Of a DNA stretch of 64,000 bases, positions 53,838-61,921 are shown piece by piece. The position numbers and the translations under genes are program-made. The notes under the pieces are model-generated. The model was not told where the DNA came from. It made no database searches and was given only the letters and a program-made list of their open reading frames with translations. Numbering within the stretch: position 1 is the first letter of the stretch; each line of letters starts with the position of its first letter. Origin of the DNA: Hahellaceae bacterium (GTDB taxonomy: Bacteria; Pseudomonadota; Gammaproteobacteria; Pseudomonadales; Oleiphilaceae); contig JADGDV010000006.1 in assembly GCA_016744695.1 (NCBI GenBank), positions 96,554 to 160,553 on the forward strand, written 5' to 3'.

Positions 53838-54769
53838 CCAAGCTTCTCCATAACCCTCATAACAGCGCTACGCGACCGTACATTATGCTCAACTTCTTGC
53901 TTTGACGGTTTAACGGCCTTACCCACTAATGAAAACGGCCTATATATTTCATCATCACGAATGGGCACACCTGCTGGTGGCTCATCTCCTTTCACTTTAT
54001 TTCTCATAAAGCGCTTAACCATTCGATCCTCTAGAGAGTGAAAGCTAATAACAACCAACCGCCCTCCAGGTTTAAGCGCTTCACATGCCGTTTCCAACAC
54101 CTCTTCCAGATCTGTTAGCTCATCATTGACTTTAATTCGAATTGCCTGGAAAGCTTTAGTTGCAGGGTTTTTTCCTTTTTGCCATGCGGGGTTAGCATCA
54201 GCCACAATCTTTTGTAGCTTTGCCGTAGTATCAATAACACCACTTTCACGCGCCTCTACAATGGCACCGGCAATTCGCTTGGCAAAACGTTCCTCTCCGT
54301 ACTCTCGAAGCACGGTGATAATTTCTTTTACATCAGCGCATGCAATCCACTGCTCAGCACTTAAGCCTTTCTCAGGGTTCATCCTCATATCAAGAGGACC
54401 GTCATTCATAAAACTAAACCCACGACTAGCATCATCAATCTGTGGAGACGAAACACCTAAATCTAATAAAATGCCACTTACGCCATTCCAGCCTTGCTCG
54501 CTAGCGGCCGAATCCACTTCTTTAAATGATCCGTGATAAATCGCAAAACGTTGGTCTTCATTTTTTAATTCATTGGCAGATAAAATTGCCTCTGGGTCTT
54601 TATCTATCCCCAGTAATTGACCTTCGACTGAAAGTGCTTTCAAAATTTTACGACTATGCCCACCACGACCAAAGGTACCGTCAACATACTTACCCGATAT
54701 ATCGGTAATAAGTGCTTCAACGGCTTCATCTAATAATACCGTTTGGTGTGCTACTTCTATTTCAGTCAA
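53834..54769 (-). CDS. rsmH: 16S rRNA m4C1402 methyltransferase RsmH
   Basis: 311 residues. It methylates N4 of C1402 in the ribosomal P site. Conserved motifs are [13 protein letters not shown], the SAM-binding [37 protein letters not shown] and [17 protein letters not shown]. It follows mraZ by 9 nt, the universal second position of the dcw cluster. Confidence 0.98.
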   Translation of the reverse strand: MTEIEVAHQTVLLDEAVEALITDISGKYVDGTFGRGGHSRKILKALSVEGQLLGIDKDPEAILSANELKNEDQRFAIYHGSFKEVDSAASEQGWNGVSGILLDLGVSSPQIDDASRGFSFMNDGPLDMRMNPEKGLSAEQWIACADVKEIITVLREYGEERFAKRIAGAIVEARESGVIDTTAKLQKIVADANPAWQKGKNPATKAFQAIRIKVNDELTDLEEVLETACEALKPGGRLVVISFHSLEDRMVKRFMRNKVKGDEPPAGVPIRDDEIYRPFSLVGKAVKPSKQEVEHNVRSRSAVMRVMEKLG

Positions 54770-54778
54770 GTTAAAAGC

Positions 54779-55219
54779 CTATAGTGATAAGTTATTCATT
54801 TCTTCTGGCATAGGTTCATCATCGGTTTCATCCAACATGTCATTCCAGCTTTGCTCACTCCATAGCTCAGCTTTTTCACCCAAGCCCACAAGCATCGCTT
54901 TTTTATCCAAGCTAGCAAAATCTCTTAAGGTGGAAGGTAGTAACAACCGACCATTTCCATCCATTTCCAACTCACTCGCATTGCCCAAAACCAAGCGCTG
55001 CAAGCGTCTTACTTTTTTATTGCTGTTAGGTAGCGCTTCAATTTGTGCCTTTTTTTCTTGCCAGATATGTTCTGGGTAGATATTTAAGCAACGCTCATAA
55101 GGGTTCGCAGTTACAACTAAACGTCCTTCACAGACAGCAGACAGCAGATCGCGATACCGACTAGGTATTGCCATTCGCCCTTTAGCATCCACATTGATGG
55201 ATTGACTGCCCTGAAACAC
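54779..55219 (-). CDS. mraZ: MraZ, transcriptional regulator of the dcw cluster
   Basis: 146 residues (E. coli has 152). It contains two AbrB-like SpoVT repeats: FQGSQSINVDAKGRMAIPSRYRDLL at the N-terminus and LGNASELEMDGNGRLLLPSTLRDFA in the second half. In E. coli MraZ forms a ring and represses its own promoter. The start is GTG at 55219, with AGGAGGG about 8 nt upstream. Matching operator repeats and a promoter lie just upstream at 55291-55361. Confidence 0.97.
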   Translation of the reverse strand: MFQGSQSINVDAKGRMAIPSRYRDLLSAVCEGRLVVTANPYERCLNIYPEHIWQEKKAQIEALPNSNKKVRRLQRLVLGNASELEMDGNGRLLLPSTLRDFASLDKKAMLVGLGEKAELWSEQSWNDMLDETDDEPMPEEMNNLSL

Positions 55220-55290
55220 CTTAGTAACCCTCCTAAAACCTTTAAACAGGCCTCTAAACTCTCAAATTTGGTATAAAATTTCCAAAAACA

Positions 55291-55325
55291 CCACAAAAAA
55301 ACACTTTTTTCCACTTTTTACCACT
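55291..55325 (-). promoter_or_regulatory. MraZ boxes: four GTGG-type direct repeats at 10-bp spacing
   Basis: On the minus strand, four repeats AGTGG, AGTGG, AGTGT, TGTGG recur exactly every 10 bp (plus-strand positions 55321, 55311, 55301, 55291), each followed by a five-nt T- or A-rich spacer. This matches the periodic repeat operator bound by the MraZ ring. They lie downstream of the -10 element, covering the start site and early leader, a repression-type geometry. Confidence 0.82.
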
Positions 55326-55332
55326 GCAGTAC

Positions 55333-55361
55333 ACTATAGGAATTGCAGCAAAACAATGCAA
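55333..55361 (-). promoter_or_regulatory. mraZ (dcw cluster) sigma-70 promoter
   Basis: On the minus strand, -35 TTGCAT (55356-55361) and -10 TATAGT (55333-55338) are separated by exactly 17 nt. Initiation is expected near 55326, at the edge of the MraZ boxes. From here to the rnpB 3' end (55362-55570) I see only A+T-rich sequence and no gene. Confidence 0.8.
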
Positions 55362-55570
55362 GGTAAAATAAGAATTTGAGAGAGGAAGAATGGGCTAAAA
55401 CGCAGCTATTTAGCGCTTTTAATCATAAGGAAGGAAAATAATGAGGGCATTAACACTTAATAAACATAGAGATAGGCGTAACTCTTAATAAACAACTTTA
55501 AGATTAATAATATTTAGCTATAAAATAAGGAGATTATTTGAATATAAAGATATAGGGCAAAAAAAGAAAA

Positions 55571-55933
55571 GTGAGTTCGCCGGTAAGCCGGGTTTTGTCG
55601 TGGACAGTCATTCATCTGGGATATGCGTCACCACATACCTCAAGCAACCTACCCGGATCCAGTGCGGGTCGCACCAGTGGATCCCTATTTGGTCTTGCTC
55701 CGAGTGGGGTTTACCATCGCCATGAACTGTTACCAGTCATGCGGTGCGCTCTTACCGCACCATTTCACCCTTACCGGCTAATCAAAAGATTAGCTTAGGC
55801 GGTATACTCTCTGCTGCACTGGCCGTAGGCTCGCGCCCCCCAGGCGTTACCTGGCACTCTACCCTTTGGAGCCCGGACTTTCCTCCATCTAATTACTAAA
55901 AGTAACTAAACAGCGACTGCCTAGCGAACTCAG
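55571..55933 (-). ncRNA. rnpB: RNase P RNA (class A)
   Basis: The minus strand contains the conserved bacterial RNase P RNA blocks: GAGGAAAGTCCGGGCTCC near the 5' end, CAGGTAACGCCTGG, GGTAAGGGTGAAATGGTGCG, GGAGCAAGACCAAATAGGG and the 3' block GAATGACTGTCCACGAC. The ends pair as helix P1: TGAGTTCGC (plus 55924-55932) with GCGAACTCA (plus 55572-55580). The length of about 363 nt is usual for this class. It processes tRNA 5' ends with RnpA protein. A CTTTTCTTTTTTT run follows the 3' end and probably terminates it. Confidence 0.97.
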
Positions 55934-55938
55934 ACGGT

Positions 55939-55967
55939 AAGATACGCTTATCGCAGCCAATGGGCAA
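55939..55967 (-). promoter_or_regulatory. rnpB promoter
   Basis: On the minus strand, -35 TTGCCC (55962-55967), a 17-nt spacer, and -10 TATCTT (55939-55944), placing the start about 6-8 nt before P1. It lies between the rsmI stop and the RNA, so rnpB is transcribed independently of rsmI. Confidence 0.7.
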
Positions 55968-55979
55968 GATTTTTTGGTA

Positions 55980-56825
55980 TTACACCTTCCCCTGCATTTC
56001 AAGCGCACGCTGGTACAATTCTTTCTTGTTGGCTCCTGTTACCTCTGAGACGATCTTGCTTGCCTTTTTAATCGGTAGCTCTGCAATCAGCAGTGCCAGC
56101 ATTTTATCCTGATCAATTTCAGATTCATCAGGCACATCAACCGCCCCCTCCAACAACAACACGAATTCACCACGCTGCTGGTTAGCATCACTTTTCACCC
56201 ACTCACACAGCGGACCCAGCGAATCTCCCTTAATTGTTTCAAAGGTTTTTGTTAACTCTCTTGCCAGAACCAGCCGTCGGCTTTCACCAAAAACAGTTAA
56301 CATAAGCTCTAAGGTATCAACAATGCGATGAGGTGATTCATAAAAAATAACGGTGCGGCTTTCAAATTTAAATAGCTCAAGCACCCTTTGCTTATTTCCT
56401 GATTTAGCCGGTAGAAAACCTTCAAAAACAAAACGATCAGAAGGCAAGCCCGAAACACTAATTGCCGTGACCACCGCAGAAACACCAGGAATTGGTACAA
56501 CCTTCACACCCTGCTCTTGCGCTAATTTTACAAGAAAATAACCAGGGTCAGATATTAATGGTGTTCCAGCATCAGAGATCAAGGCTACATTTTGCCCCTC
56601 TTTCACCTTATCTATAATAGCCTGAGACTTTTCACGCTCATTATGCTCATGCAGAGAGAGTAAGCGAGTACTTACACCTAAGTGACTCATTAACCTCTGA
56701 CTATGCCTTGTATCTTCAGCTGCAATGAGGTCAACTTTATTCAATGTTTCTACAGCCCTCAGAGTAATATCACCTAAATTACCAATCGGGGTCGCCACAA
56801 TATACAAGCAAGCTTCAATATTCAC
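55980..56825 (-). CDS. rsmI: 16S rRNA 2'-O-ribose C1402 methyltransferase RsmI
   Basis: 281 residues starting at GTG 56825 with GGATGG upstream. Tetrapyrrole-methylase fold: ATPIGNLGDITLRAVETL, IAAEDTRHSQRLM, VALISDAGTPLISDPGY and VIFYESPHRIVDTL are conserved. It modifies the 2'-OH of the same C1402 that RsmH (53834-54769) methylates on N4, so both enzymes for this nucleotide are encoded within 3 kb. It is divergent from lpoA, the usual pairing. Confidence 0.97.
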   Translation of the reverse strand: MNIEACLYIVATPIGNLGDITLRAVETLNKVDLIAAEDTRHSQRLMSHLGVSTRLLSLHEHNEREKSQAIIDKVKEGQNVALISDAGTPLISDPGYFLVKLAQEQGVKVVPIPGVSAVVTAISVSGLPSDRFVFEGFLPAKSGNKQRVLELFKFESRTVIFYESPHRIVDTLELMLTVFGESRRLVLARELTKTFETIKGDSLGPLCEWVKSDANQQRGEFVLLLEGAVDVPDESEIDQDKMLALLIAELPIKKASKIVSEVTGANKKELYQRALEMQGKV

Positions 56826-57023
56826 TCAAACCATCCAAAACAAATTTTTCAACAACGAAGCACTCCAAAAACAAACAGAAAGCACGACCTACAATTAAAT
56901 TATCTCAATCAAGCACACACACAAAGCGTTATTTGTTATTCTACCCTAATAAGACCATTAACATCTGTCCAATAAATCATTCAATATGTTTATAATTACA
57001 GAATTAGCGACGACCAATAAATT

Positions 57024-58841
57024 ATGCGTAAAATAACCACCGTTTATTTAATTACACTACTGTTTTTTATCACGGGATGCTCAACTACACCAGACTCCAG
57101 CACAGACATATCAACCAACGAGGCTGAGCTTAGCAGTGACCCTGTGCAAAACCTACTACAACGCGCCTCAGAAACAACAGAGCCCACAGCAAAAGCCAGT
57201 TACCAACTGCAAGCCGCCGATTTGCTATACCAACAAAATAAATTCAATCAGGCAGAATCTGCTCTTAAACTCATAGACTTTCAATCAGCCTCACTAGCAA
57301 TTAAAGAGCAATACATACTTATCGCTTTATCCATTGCCGTAGATCAGGCCGACGTAGAGAAAGTAAACCGCTTACTCGCAAATATTCAGGCCCATTTTTT
57401 CCAACAGACATCTCCTGACATTCAAAGAAAATCTGGAGAGATAAAAGCAGCTGCTTACGATCTAACAAGCCAACACCTACTGGCCGCCATAGAACGTATC
57501 AATACATCCGCACTTTATTCAGGCGATGAATACTGGAACAACCACGAACTAATCTGGCGCTCATTAAGAAAAACACCCACCTCCGAGCTAAGCCAGCAAC
57601 AAGGCAAAAATAAGAATTACGAACTTCAAGGCTGGATCGAACTAGCCACTGATATAAAACAAAACCAAATAAGCCTCGAGCAACAATTAGTATCTCTGTC
57701 AACGTGGCTTAAACAATGGCCAGAACACCCTGCAGCATTAAAACTACCCAAAGAATTAGAGTTATTATCGACACTACCAGACAGACGCCCCGACACCATT
57801 GCTTTAGCGCTCCCCTTAACAGGTCCTTTATCTAGCGCGGGAAAGGCAATCAGAGATGGCTTTATGGCCACCTTTTATGCCGACAAATACCGCTCTAGCA
57901 GTAACACAGAAATCACGTTTTATGATACCAATGGCAGAAGTTTTGCGGCGGTACACCAAGAGATTTTAAATAATGAACCGGACCTTATCATTGGCCCTCT
58001 AGATAAAGCCTCTTTAACCGAACTAAGCCAAATGGACTCTCTGCCTATTCCCGTTTTGGCATTGAATTATTTGAGCAATGATTCCACGCCACCCTTTCAG
58101 TTATATCAGCTTGGATTATCCGCAGAAGATGAAGCCTCTCAATTAGCGGAAAAACTCTGGTCTAAAAATATACGCCGTGTTGCTACCATAATGCCTGAAA
58201 ACGATTGGGGGCAACGCATATACCAAGCCTTTTCAAAAGAGTGGCTACACCGTAACGGTGAGATTGTCAGCGATGCATTTTTCACAAAGAAACAACTTTC
58301 CAACACAGTGGAAAATTTACTATCTGTAAACGAGAGCAAACAAAGAGCCCGATCCGTTAGAAACACTGTCGTTGAGTCTTTAGAGTTCACCCCAAGAAGA
58401 AGACAAGATATTGATGCGATTATTATGGTTGCAAAGCCCGCCACTGCACGACAACTAAAACCATTATTCTCATTTCATTACGCAGGTGGAATTCCTATTT
58501 ATTCAACGTCTCACGTATATTCAGGCACCCCATCCCCACAAAAAGATGCAGACCTAAATGGGATAAAGTTTACCGAAACCCCATGGGTTTTAAGCCATAC
58601 CAATGCAATAAAACATCAAATTCACCAGCTATTCCCTAAACAGTCAAGACGCTACGATAGATTATTCGCACTAGGCTCTGACACCTACACCCTAGCCCCT
58701 CGCTTAATCTTACTTGAACAAATTAAAGGGAGCCAGGTAAGCGGGCAAACAGGCTTACTCACAATGAACGATAAAAACCAAATACATCGCAAACTTGACT
58801 GGGCACGATTTTCTAATGGGGAACCACGCTCAGAAAGGTAA
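57024..58841 (+). CDS. lpoA: Outer-membrane lipoprotein LpoA, PBP1A activator
   Basis: 605 residues. Lipoprotein signal with lipobox FITGC, lipidated Cys19. The N-terminal half is a helical TPR-like domain (PVQNLLQRASETTEPTAKASYQLQAADLLY), and the C-terminal half (from about residue 250, DTIALALPLTGPLSSAGKAIRDGFMA) is a periplasmic-binding-protein-like module. LpoA reaches through the wall to stimulate the bifunctional synthase PBP1A. The gene begins the rightward lpoA-yraN-diaA group, divergent from rsmI as in E. coli. Confidence 0.96.
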   Translation: MRKITTVYLITLLFFITGCSTTPDSSTDISTNEAELSSDPVQNLLQRASETTEPTAKASYQLQAADLLYQQNKFNQAESALKLIDFQSASLAIKEQYILIALSIAVDQADVEKVNRLLANIQAHFFQQTSPDIQRKSGEIKAAAYDLTSQHLLAAIERINTSALYSGDEYWNNHELIWRSLRKTPTSELSQQQGKNKNYELQGWIELATDIKQNQISLEQQLVSLSTWLKQWPEHPAALKLPKELELLSTLPDRRPDTIALALPLTGPLSSAGKAIRDGFMATFYADKYRSSSNTEITFYDTNGRSFAAVHQEILNNEPDLIIGPLDKASLTELSQMDSLPIPVLALNYLSNDSTPPFQLYQLGLSAEDEASQLAEKLWSKNIRRVATIMPENDWGQRIYQAFSKEWLHRNGEIVSDAFFTKKQLSNTVENLLSVNESKQRARSVRNTVVESLEFTPRRRQDIDAIIMVAKPATARQLKPLFSFHYAGGIPIYSTSHVYSGTPSPQKDADLNGIKFTETPWVLSHTNAIKHQIHQLFPKQSRRYDRLFALGSDTYTLAPRLILLEQIKGSQVSGQTGLLTMNDKNQIHRKLDWARFSNGEPRSER

Positions 58842-58877
58842 TAACAAAGTAAAATACATAATCTCAAGGAAGAGACA

Positions 58878-59237
58878 GTGACAACAAAAAAAGGCAATTA
58901 TTACGAATCAGTAGCTGCAAAGTACCTTCAAAAAAAAGGGCTTTATGAACTTAATAGAAACTTTAGTCACAGAAGAGGTGAGATAGACCTCATTATGCGA
59001 CATATAGACACTTTAGTTTTTATTGAGGTCAGATACAGAAAGCAGAGTGGGTTTGGGAGCGCTGAAGAAAGTATCACCTATAGTAAACAACAGCGAATTA
59101 TATCCACCGCCAACTTTTACCTAACACAAAAAAAATTATGGGATATGCCTTGCCGTTTTGATGTAGTAACTATTAAACCCTCAAAACACCCTTTAAAAGA
59201 ATATGATATAAACTGGATTACATCAGCATTCAATTAG
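58878..59237 (+). CDS. yraN: YraN / UPF0102 family protein, endonuclease-like
   Basis: 119 residues starting at GTG 58878 (AAGGAAGAG upstream). Contains GNYYESVAAKYLQKKGL, NFSHRRGEIDLIMRH and VFIEVRYRKQSGFGSA, the Holliday-junction-resolvase-like fold with E-(x)-EIDL...EVR acidic residues. Activity in the family is unproven in most organisms. It occupies the conserved slot between lpoA and diaA. Confidence 0.94.
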   Translation: MTTKKGNYYESVAAKYLQKKGLYELNRNFSHRRGEIDLIMRHIDTLVFIEVRYRKQSGFGSAEESITYSKQQRIISTANFYLTQKKLWDMPCRFDVVTIKPSKHPLKEYDINWITSAFN

Positions 59238-59287
59238 AAAAGCCAATTACTCACAACCAAAAAACCATTCACGTAACGAGATAAATA

Positions 59288-59881
59288 ATGCACCCGGAAG
59301 ATTCTGCCCGAAAAATAATATGCGAAAGCATAGACTCGCTTACAGACATTTTAGAAGAGCTCCCTCTGAGTGTATCCAATGCCAGCCAGTTAATGGTTAA
59401 CAGCTTACTAAGCGATGGTAAAATTGTGATTTGCGCCAATGGCAATAGCGCTCCTTTAGCCAGCTTCTTTACCTCTAGCTTAATGACTCGCCACGAACAT
59501 GAAAGACCAGGGCTCCCCGCAATTGACATCTCATCTAACGCACCCTTGATTACATCCATATCAAAAGACTCAAACTATAATGATATTTTTTCTAAACAAA
59601 TTCGTGCGCTAGGGCATTCAAATGACACTCTTGTTGCCATAACAGAAGATGGAAACTGCGCCAACATTGTTCAGGCAATACAGGCTGCGCACGATAAAGA
59701 AATGAATATAATAGTTTTATCAGGGAAAGACGGAGGGCATACAGCCTCATTACAACACCCTGAAGACATAGAGATAAGGATTACATCCGACTCTAGCTCT
59801 AGAATTAAAGAAGGCCACCTGCTATCTATTAATGCTATTTGCTCTCTCATTGACCAACAGATATTTGGCGTGGGCTTGTAA
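59288..59881 (+). CDS. diaA: SIS-domain protein DiaA (DnaA initiator-associating) / GmhA-like
   Basis: 197 residues, a single SIS domain related to phosphoheptose isomerase: DGKIVICANGNSAPLASFF, where the more usual GNGGSA reads ANGNSA. DTLVAITEDGNCANIVQAI and IVLSGKDGGHTASL are the second half of the sugar-phosphate-binding fold. In E. coli DiaA binds DnaA and promotes replication initiation. Context after yraN supports DiaA rather than GmhA, but the altered loop makes isomerase activity uncertain. Confidence 0.9.
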   Translation: MHPEDSARKIICESIDSLTDILEELPLSVSNASQLMVNSLLSDGKIVICANGNSAPLASFFTSSLMTRHEHERPGLPAIDISSNAPLITSISKDSNYNDIFSKQIRALGHSNDTLVAITEDGNCANIVQAIQAAHDKEMNIIVLSGKDGGHTASLQHPEDIEIRITSDSSSRIKEGHLLSINAICSLIDQQIFGVGL

Positions 59882-59903
59882 AAGGATAAAAACAACATGC
59901 TGC

Positions 59904-59935
59904 CGCGCAGCTAAGGTAATAATTACTCCTGCGCG
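59904..59935. terminator. Hairpin between convergent diaA and sspB
   Basis: CGCGCAG (59904-59910) pairs with CTGCGCG (59929-59935); inside, GTAAT/ATTAC adds a second stem. No T-run follows on either strand, so terminator function is uncertain. Confidence 0.45.
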
Positions 59936-59949
59936 ACAATGAGCTATAA

Positions 59950-60345
59950 CTACTTCACAACCGTCAATGAAGGTTTTTTTGATTTTTCTTTGACTTCTTG
60001 TTTAGGTTTATCTGAATTAGGAGGCTCAGGCGCGCCAGGCTCAGCACCAAAAACCATACCCTGGCCATTTTCTTTAGCATAAATAGCCATTATCGCAGTA
60101 AAAGGTACATACACCTGCATAGGCACTCCACCAAAGCGCGCACTAAACTCTACCGCCTCATTATCAATACTCAAACCCACTACAGCTGACGGACAGACAT
60201 TTAATACAATCTGACCATCTGTTACAAACTCTCGTGGTACTTGAACACCTTGAAGACCTGCATCCACAACAAGGTATGGCGTCATCTCATTATCAAGAAT
60301 CCACTCATTTAAAGCTCTTACTAAATAGGGCCTGCTGGGTGTCAT
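59950..60345 (-). CDS. sspB: ClpXP adaptor SspB
   Basis: 131 residues from the ATG at 60345 with GGAG upstream; the frame extends to 60402 into the sspA terminator, so the longer start is rejected. The core PSRPYLVRALNEWILDNEMTPYLVVDA...FSARFGGVPMQVYVPFTAIMAIYAKENGQGMVF binds the ssrA tag. A Pro/Glu/Lys-rich linker leads to the C-terminal PSLTVVK, the ClpX-binding tail (LRVVK in E. coli). It delivers ssrA-tagged proteins to ClpXP. Confidence 0.96.
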   Translation of the reverse strand: MTPSRPYLVRALNEWILDNEMTPYLVVDAGLQGVQVPREFVTDGQIVLNVCPSAVVGLSIDNEAVEFSARFGGVPMQVYVPFTAIMAIYAKENGQGMVFGAEPGAPEPPNSDKPKQEVKEKSKKPSLTVVK

Positions 60346-60384
60346 CACATATCTCCGCACATATTTCCACAGTAATGCATATAA

Positions 60385-60410
60385 AAAAAGGGATGATAAC
60401 ATCCCTTTTT
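60385..60410. terminator. Terminator between sspA and sspB
   Basis: AAAAAGGGATG (60385-60395) and CATCCCTTTTT (60400-60410) form an 11-bp perfect stem with a 4-nt loop, with T-rich tracts on both strands. It lies between the sspA stop and the sspB start on the same strand, so sspB expression probably depends on read-through or its own promoter. Confidence 0.8.
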
Positions 60411-60428
60411 AAACACTAAACTTGAACC

Positions 60429-61058
60429 TTAAAGCCTCATTTCAAGCTCGAAGTCTGAAAGACTCGCCTTGAATGATTCACGCTCAAATAACCGGTCCAT
60501 ATAGCCGCCAATCAAATCAGCCTGCTTTTCTGGTAACTCTATACCCAGTTCCGGCAAACGCCATAACAAAGGAGCCACACAGCAATCTACAATAGTGAAC
60601 TCCTCACTCATGAAGTAAGGCTTTTCGTTAAAGATAGGTGCTGTAGCAATAAGACTCTCTCTAAGCTCTTTACGCGCCTTCTCAATTAACGCAGCATCTT
60701 TACCGTACAAAATAACATCTGCAGCATCACACCAATCTTTTTGAATCCGATGCATCATCAATCTGCTTTGCGCGCGCGCCACAGGATAAACAGGAAGCAA
60801 AGGAGGATGCGGAAAACGCTCATCCAAATACTCCATCATGATATTTGCTTCATAAAGCACTAATTCACGATCAACTAGTGTTGGTAAAGCGTTATAAGGG
60901 TTTAGATCTGCTAGTTCTTCAGGCTTATCGTCAGGATCAACATCAATCACATCAACAGCAACACCTTTCTCTGCTAATACAATCCTAACCCGGTGACTAT
61001 AATGACTTTGACCATCCGAAAAGAAGGTCATTGAAGACCGTTTTGTCACAACACCCAT
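60429..61058 (-). CDS. sspA: Stringent starvation protein A SspA
   Basis: 209 residues. Glutathione-S-transferase fold without the usual catalytic residues: SHYSHRVRIVLAEKGVAVDVIDVD, LNPYNALPTLVDRELVLYEANIMMEYLDERFPHPPL, then the helical domain (RAQSRLMMHRIQKDWC). SspA binds RNA polymerase and acts in stationary phase and stress. It lies between petC and sspB, the usual petABC-sspA-sspB order. Confidence 0.97.
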   Translation of the reverse strand: MGVVTKRSSMTFFSDGQSHYSHRVRIVLAEKGVAVDVIDVDPDDKPEELADLNPYNALPTLVDRELVLYEANIMMEYLDERFPHPPLLPVYPVARAQSRLMMHRIQKDWCDAADVILYGKDAALIEKARKELRESLIATAPIFNEKPYFMSEEFTIVDCCVAPLLWRLPELGIELPEKQADLIGGYMDRLFERESFKASLSDFELEMRL

Positions 61059-61102
61059 AGAGCTACCCCGTAATTATTGTCACATAGAAACATAAGAAAA
61101 AA

Positions 61103-61133
61103 ATCCAGCGAGGGGGTTACCCACACGCTGGAT
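61103..61133 (-). terminator. Terminator of the petABC operon
   Basis: ATCCAGCG (61103-61110) and CGCTGGAT (61126-61133) form an 8-bp stem with GGG/CCC inside the loop. On the minus strand it is followed by TTTTTTTCTTATG. It lies about 33 nt past the petC stop and separates the operon from sspA. Confidence 0.85.
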
Positions 61134-61165
61134 ATAATAATTCCGATAAATTATACACTAATTAC

Positions 61166-61921
61166 CTAGTGTACGTCTTTCCAGTATTCTTTGTTTAAAA
61201 AGTATGCAGGAATAAATAGGATGATTAAGAAGAGCAATACCCACTTACCAATGCTTTCACTTTCCATGCGAGACGGCTCCGCCATATAGACCATGAAGTT
61301 TACCAAGTCATAAATGGTTTCGTCATACTCTGCTTTAGTCATACTTCCTTCTGTGGAAAAACTTTCACAAGTACCATCAGAAATAATACGACCACTCAAT
61401 GAGTCAACCTTAGGTTCCGCGCCAATTTCAGGTTTGTGATCACACACACCTTGTAAATCAGCTAAAACATGAGGCATGCCCACATCCTTAAATACAGCAT
61501 TATTTACGCCGTAAGGACGCGAAGGGTCTGCATAAAAAGCTCTCATATACGAGTAAAGCCAATCAGGTCCGCGAAGACGCCCCTCAAGAGAAAGGTCTGG
61601 TGGTGGATTACCAAACCAATTCTTAGCTTGTCCAGGCGCCATAGCGATAGTCATTAACTCACCAATTTTTGCATCACTGAATATCAGGTTTTCCTCATAT
61701 GCGTCTAAAGGAATACCAAGATCAGTAGCTACACGCTCATAACGAGCATACTTCATGGAGTGGCACCCCATGCAATAATTCGTGAACGTTGCAGCACCAC
61801 GCTGAAGAGAAGGCTGATCGGCAAGATCAGGACTCATAGTATCAAGGTGAGCACTTCCACCAGAAGCCAACGTAAACGTAGGCAGTATTGCAAATACTAA
61901 AGTTACAAGGATCTTTTTCAT
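61166..61921 (-). CDS. petC: Ubiquinol-cytochrome c reductase, cytochrome c1 subunit
   Basis: 251 residues with a signal peptide (MKKILVTLVFAILPTFTLASG). The heme-binding CMGCH is at residues 50-54, and a downstream Met in VGMPHVLADLQG may be the distal ligand. A C-terminal membrane anchor (SIGKWVLLFLIILFIPAYFL) precedes a short cytoplasmic tail. It passes electrons from the Rieske protein to cytochrome c. The ATG overlaps the petB stop by one base. Confidence 0.97.
   Translation of the reverse strand: MKKILVTLVFAILPTFTLASGGSAHLDTMSPDLADQPSLQRGAATFTNYCMGCHSMKYARYERVATDLGIPLDAYEENLIFSDAKIGELMTIAMAPGQAKNWFGNPPPDLSLEGRLRGPDWLYSYMRAFYADPSRPYGVNNAVFKDVGMPHVLADLQGVCDHKPEIGAEPKVDSLSGRIISDGTCESFSTEGSMTKAEYDETIYDLVNFMVYMAEPSRMESESIGKWVLLFLIILFIPAYFLNKEYWKDVH

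Noticed and set aside
54126..54536. 136-codon plus-strand frame opposite rsmH
   Set aside because: Shadow of rsmH with no recognisable domain and no promoter or ribosome site.
55571..55798. 75-codon frame inside the RNase P RNA
   Set aside because: It lies antisense to conserved rnpB blocks; the conservation is explained by the RNA.
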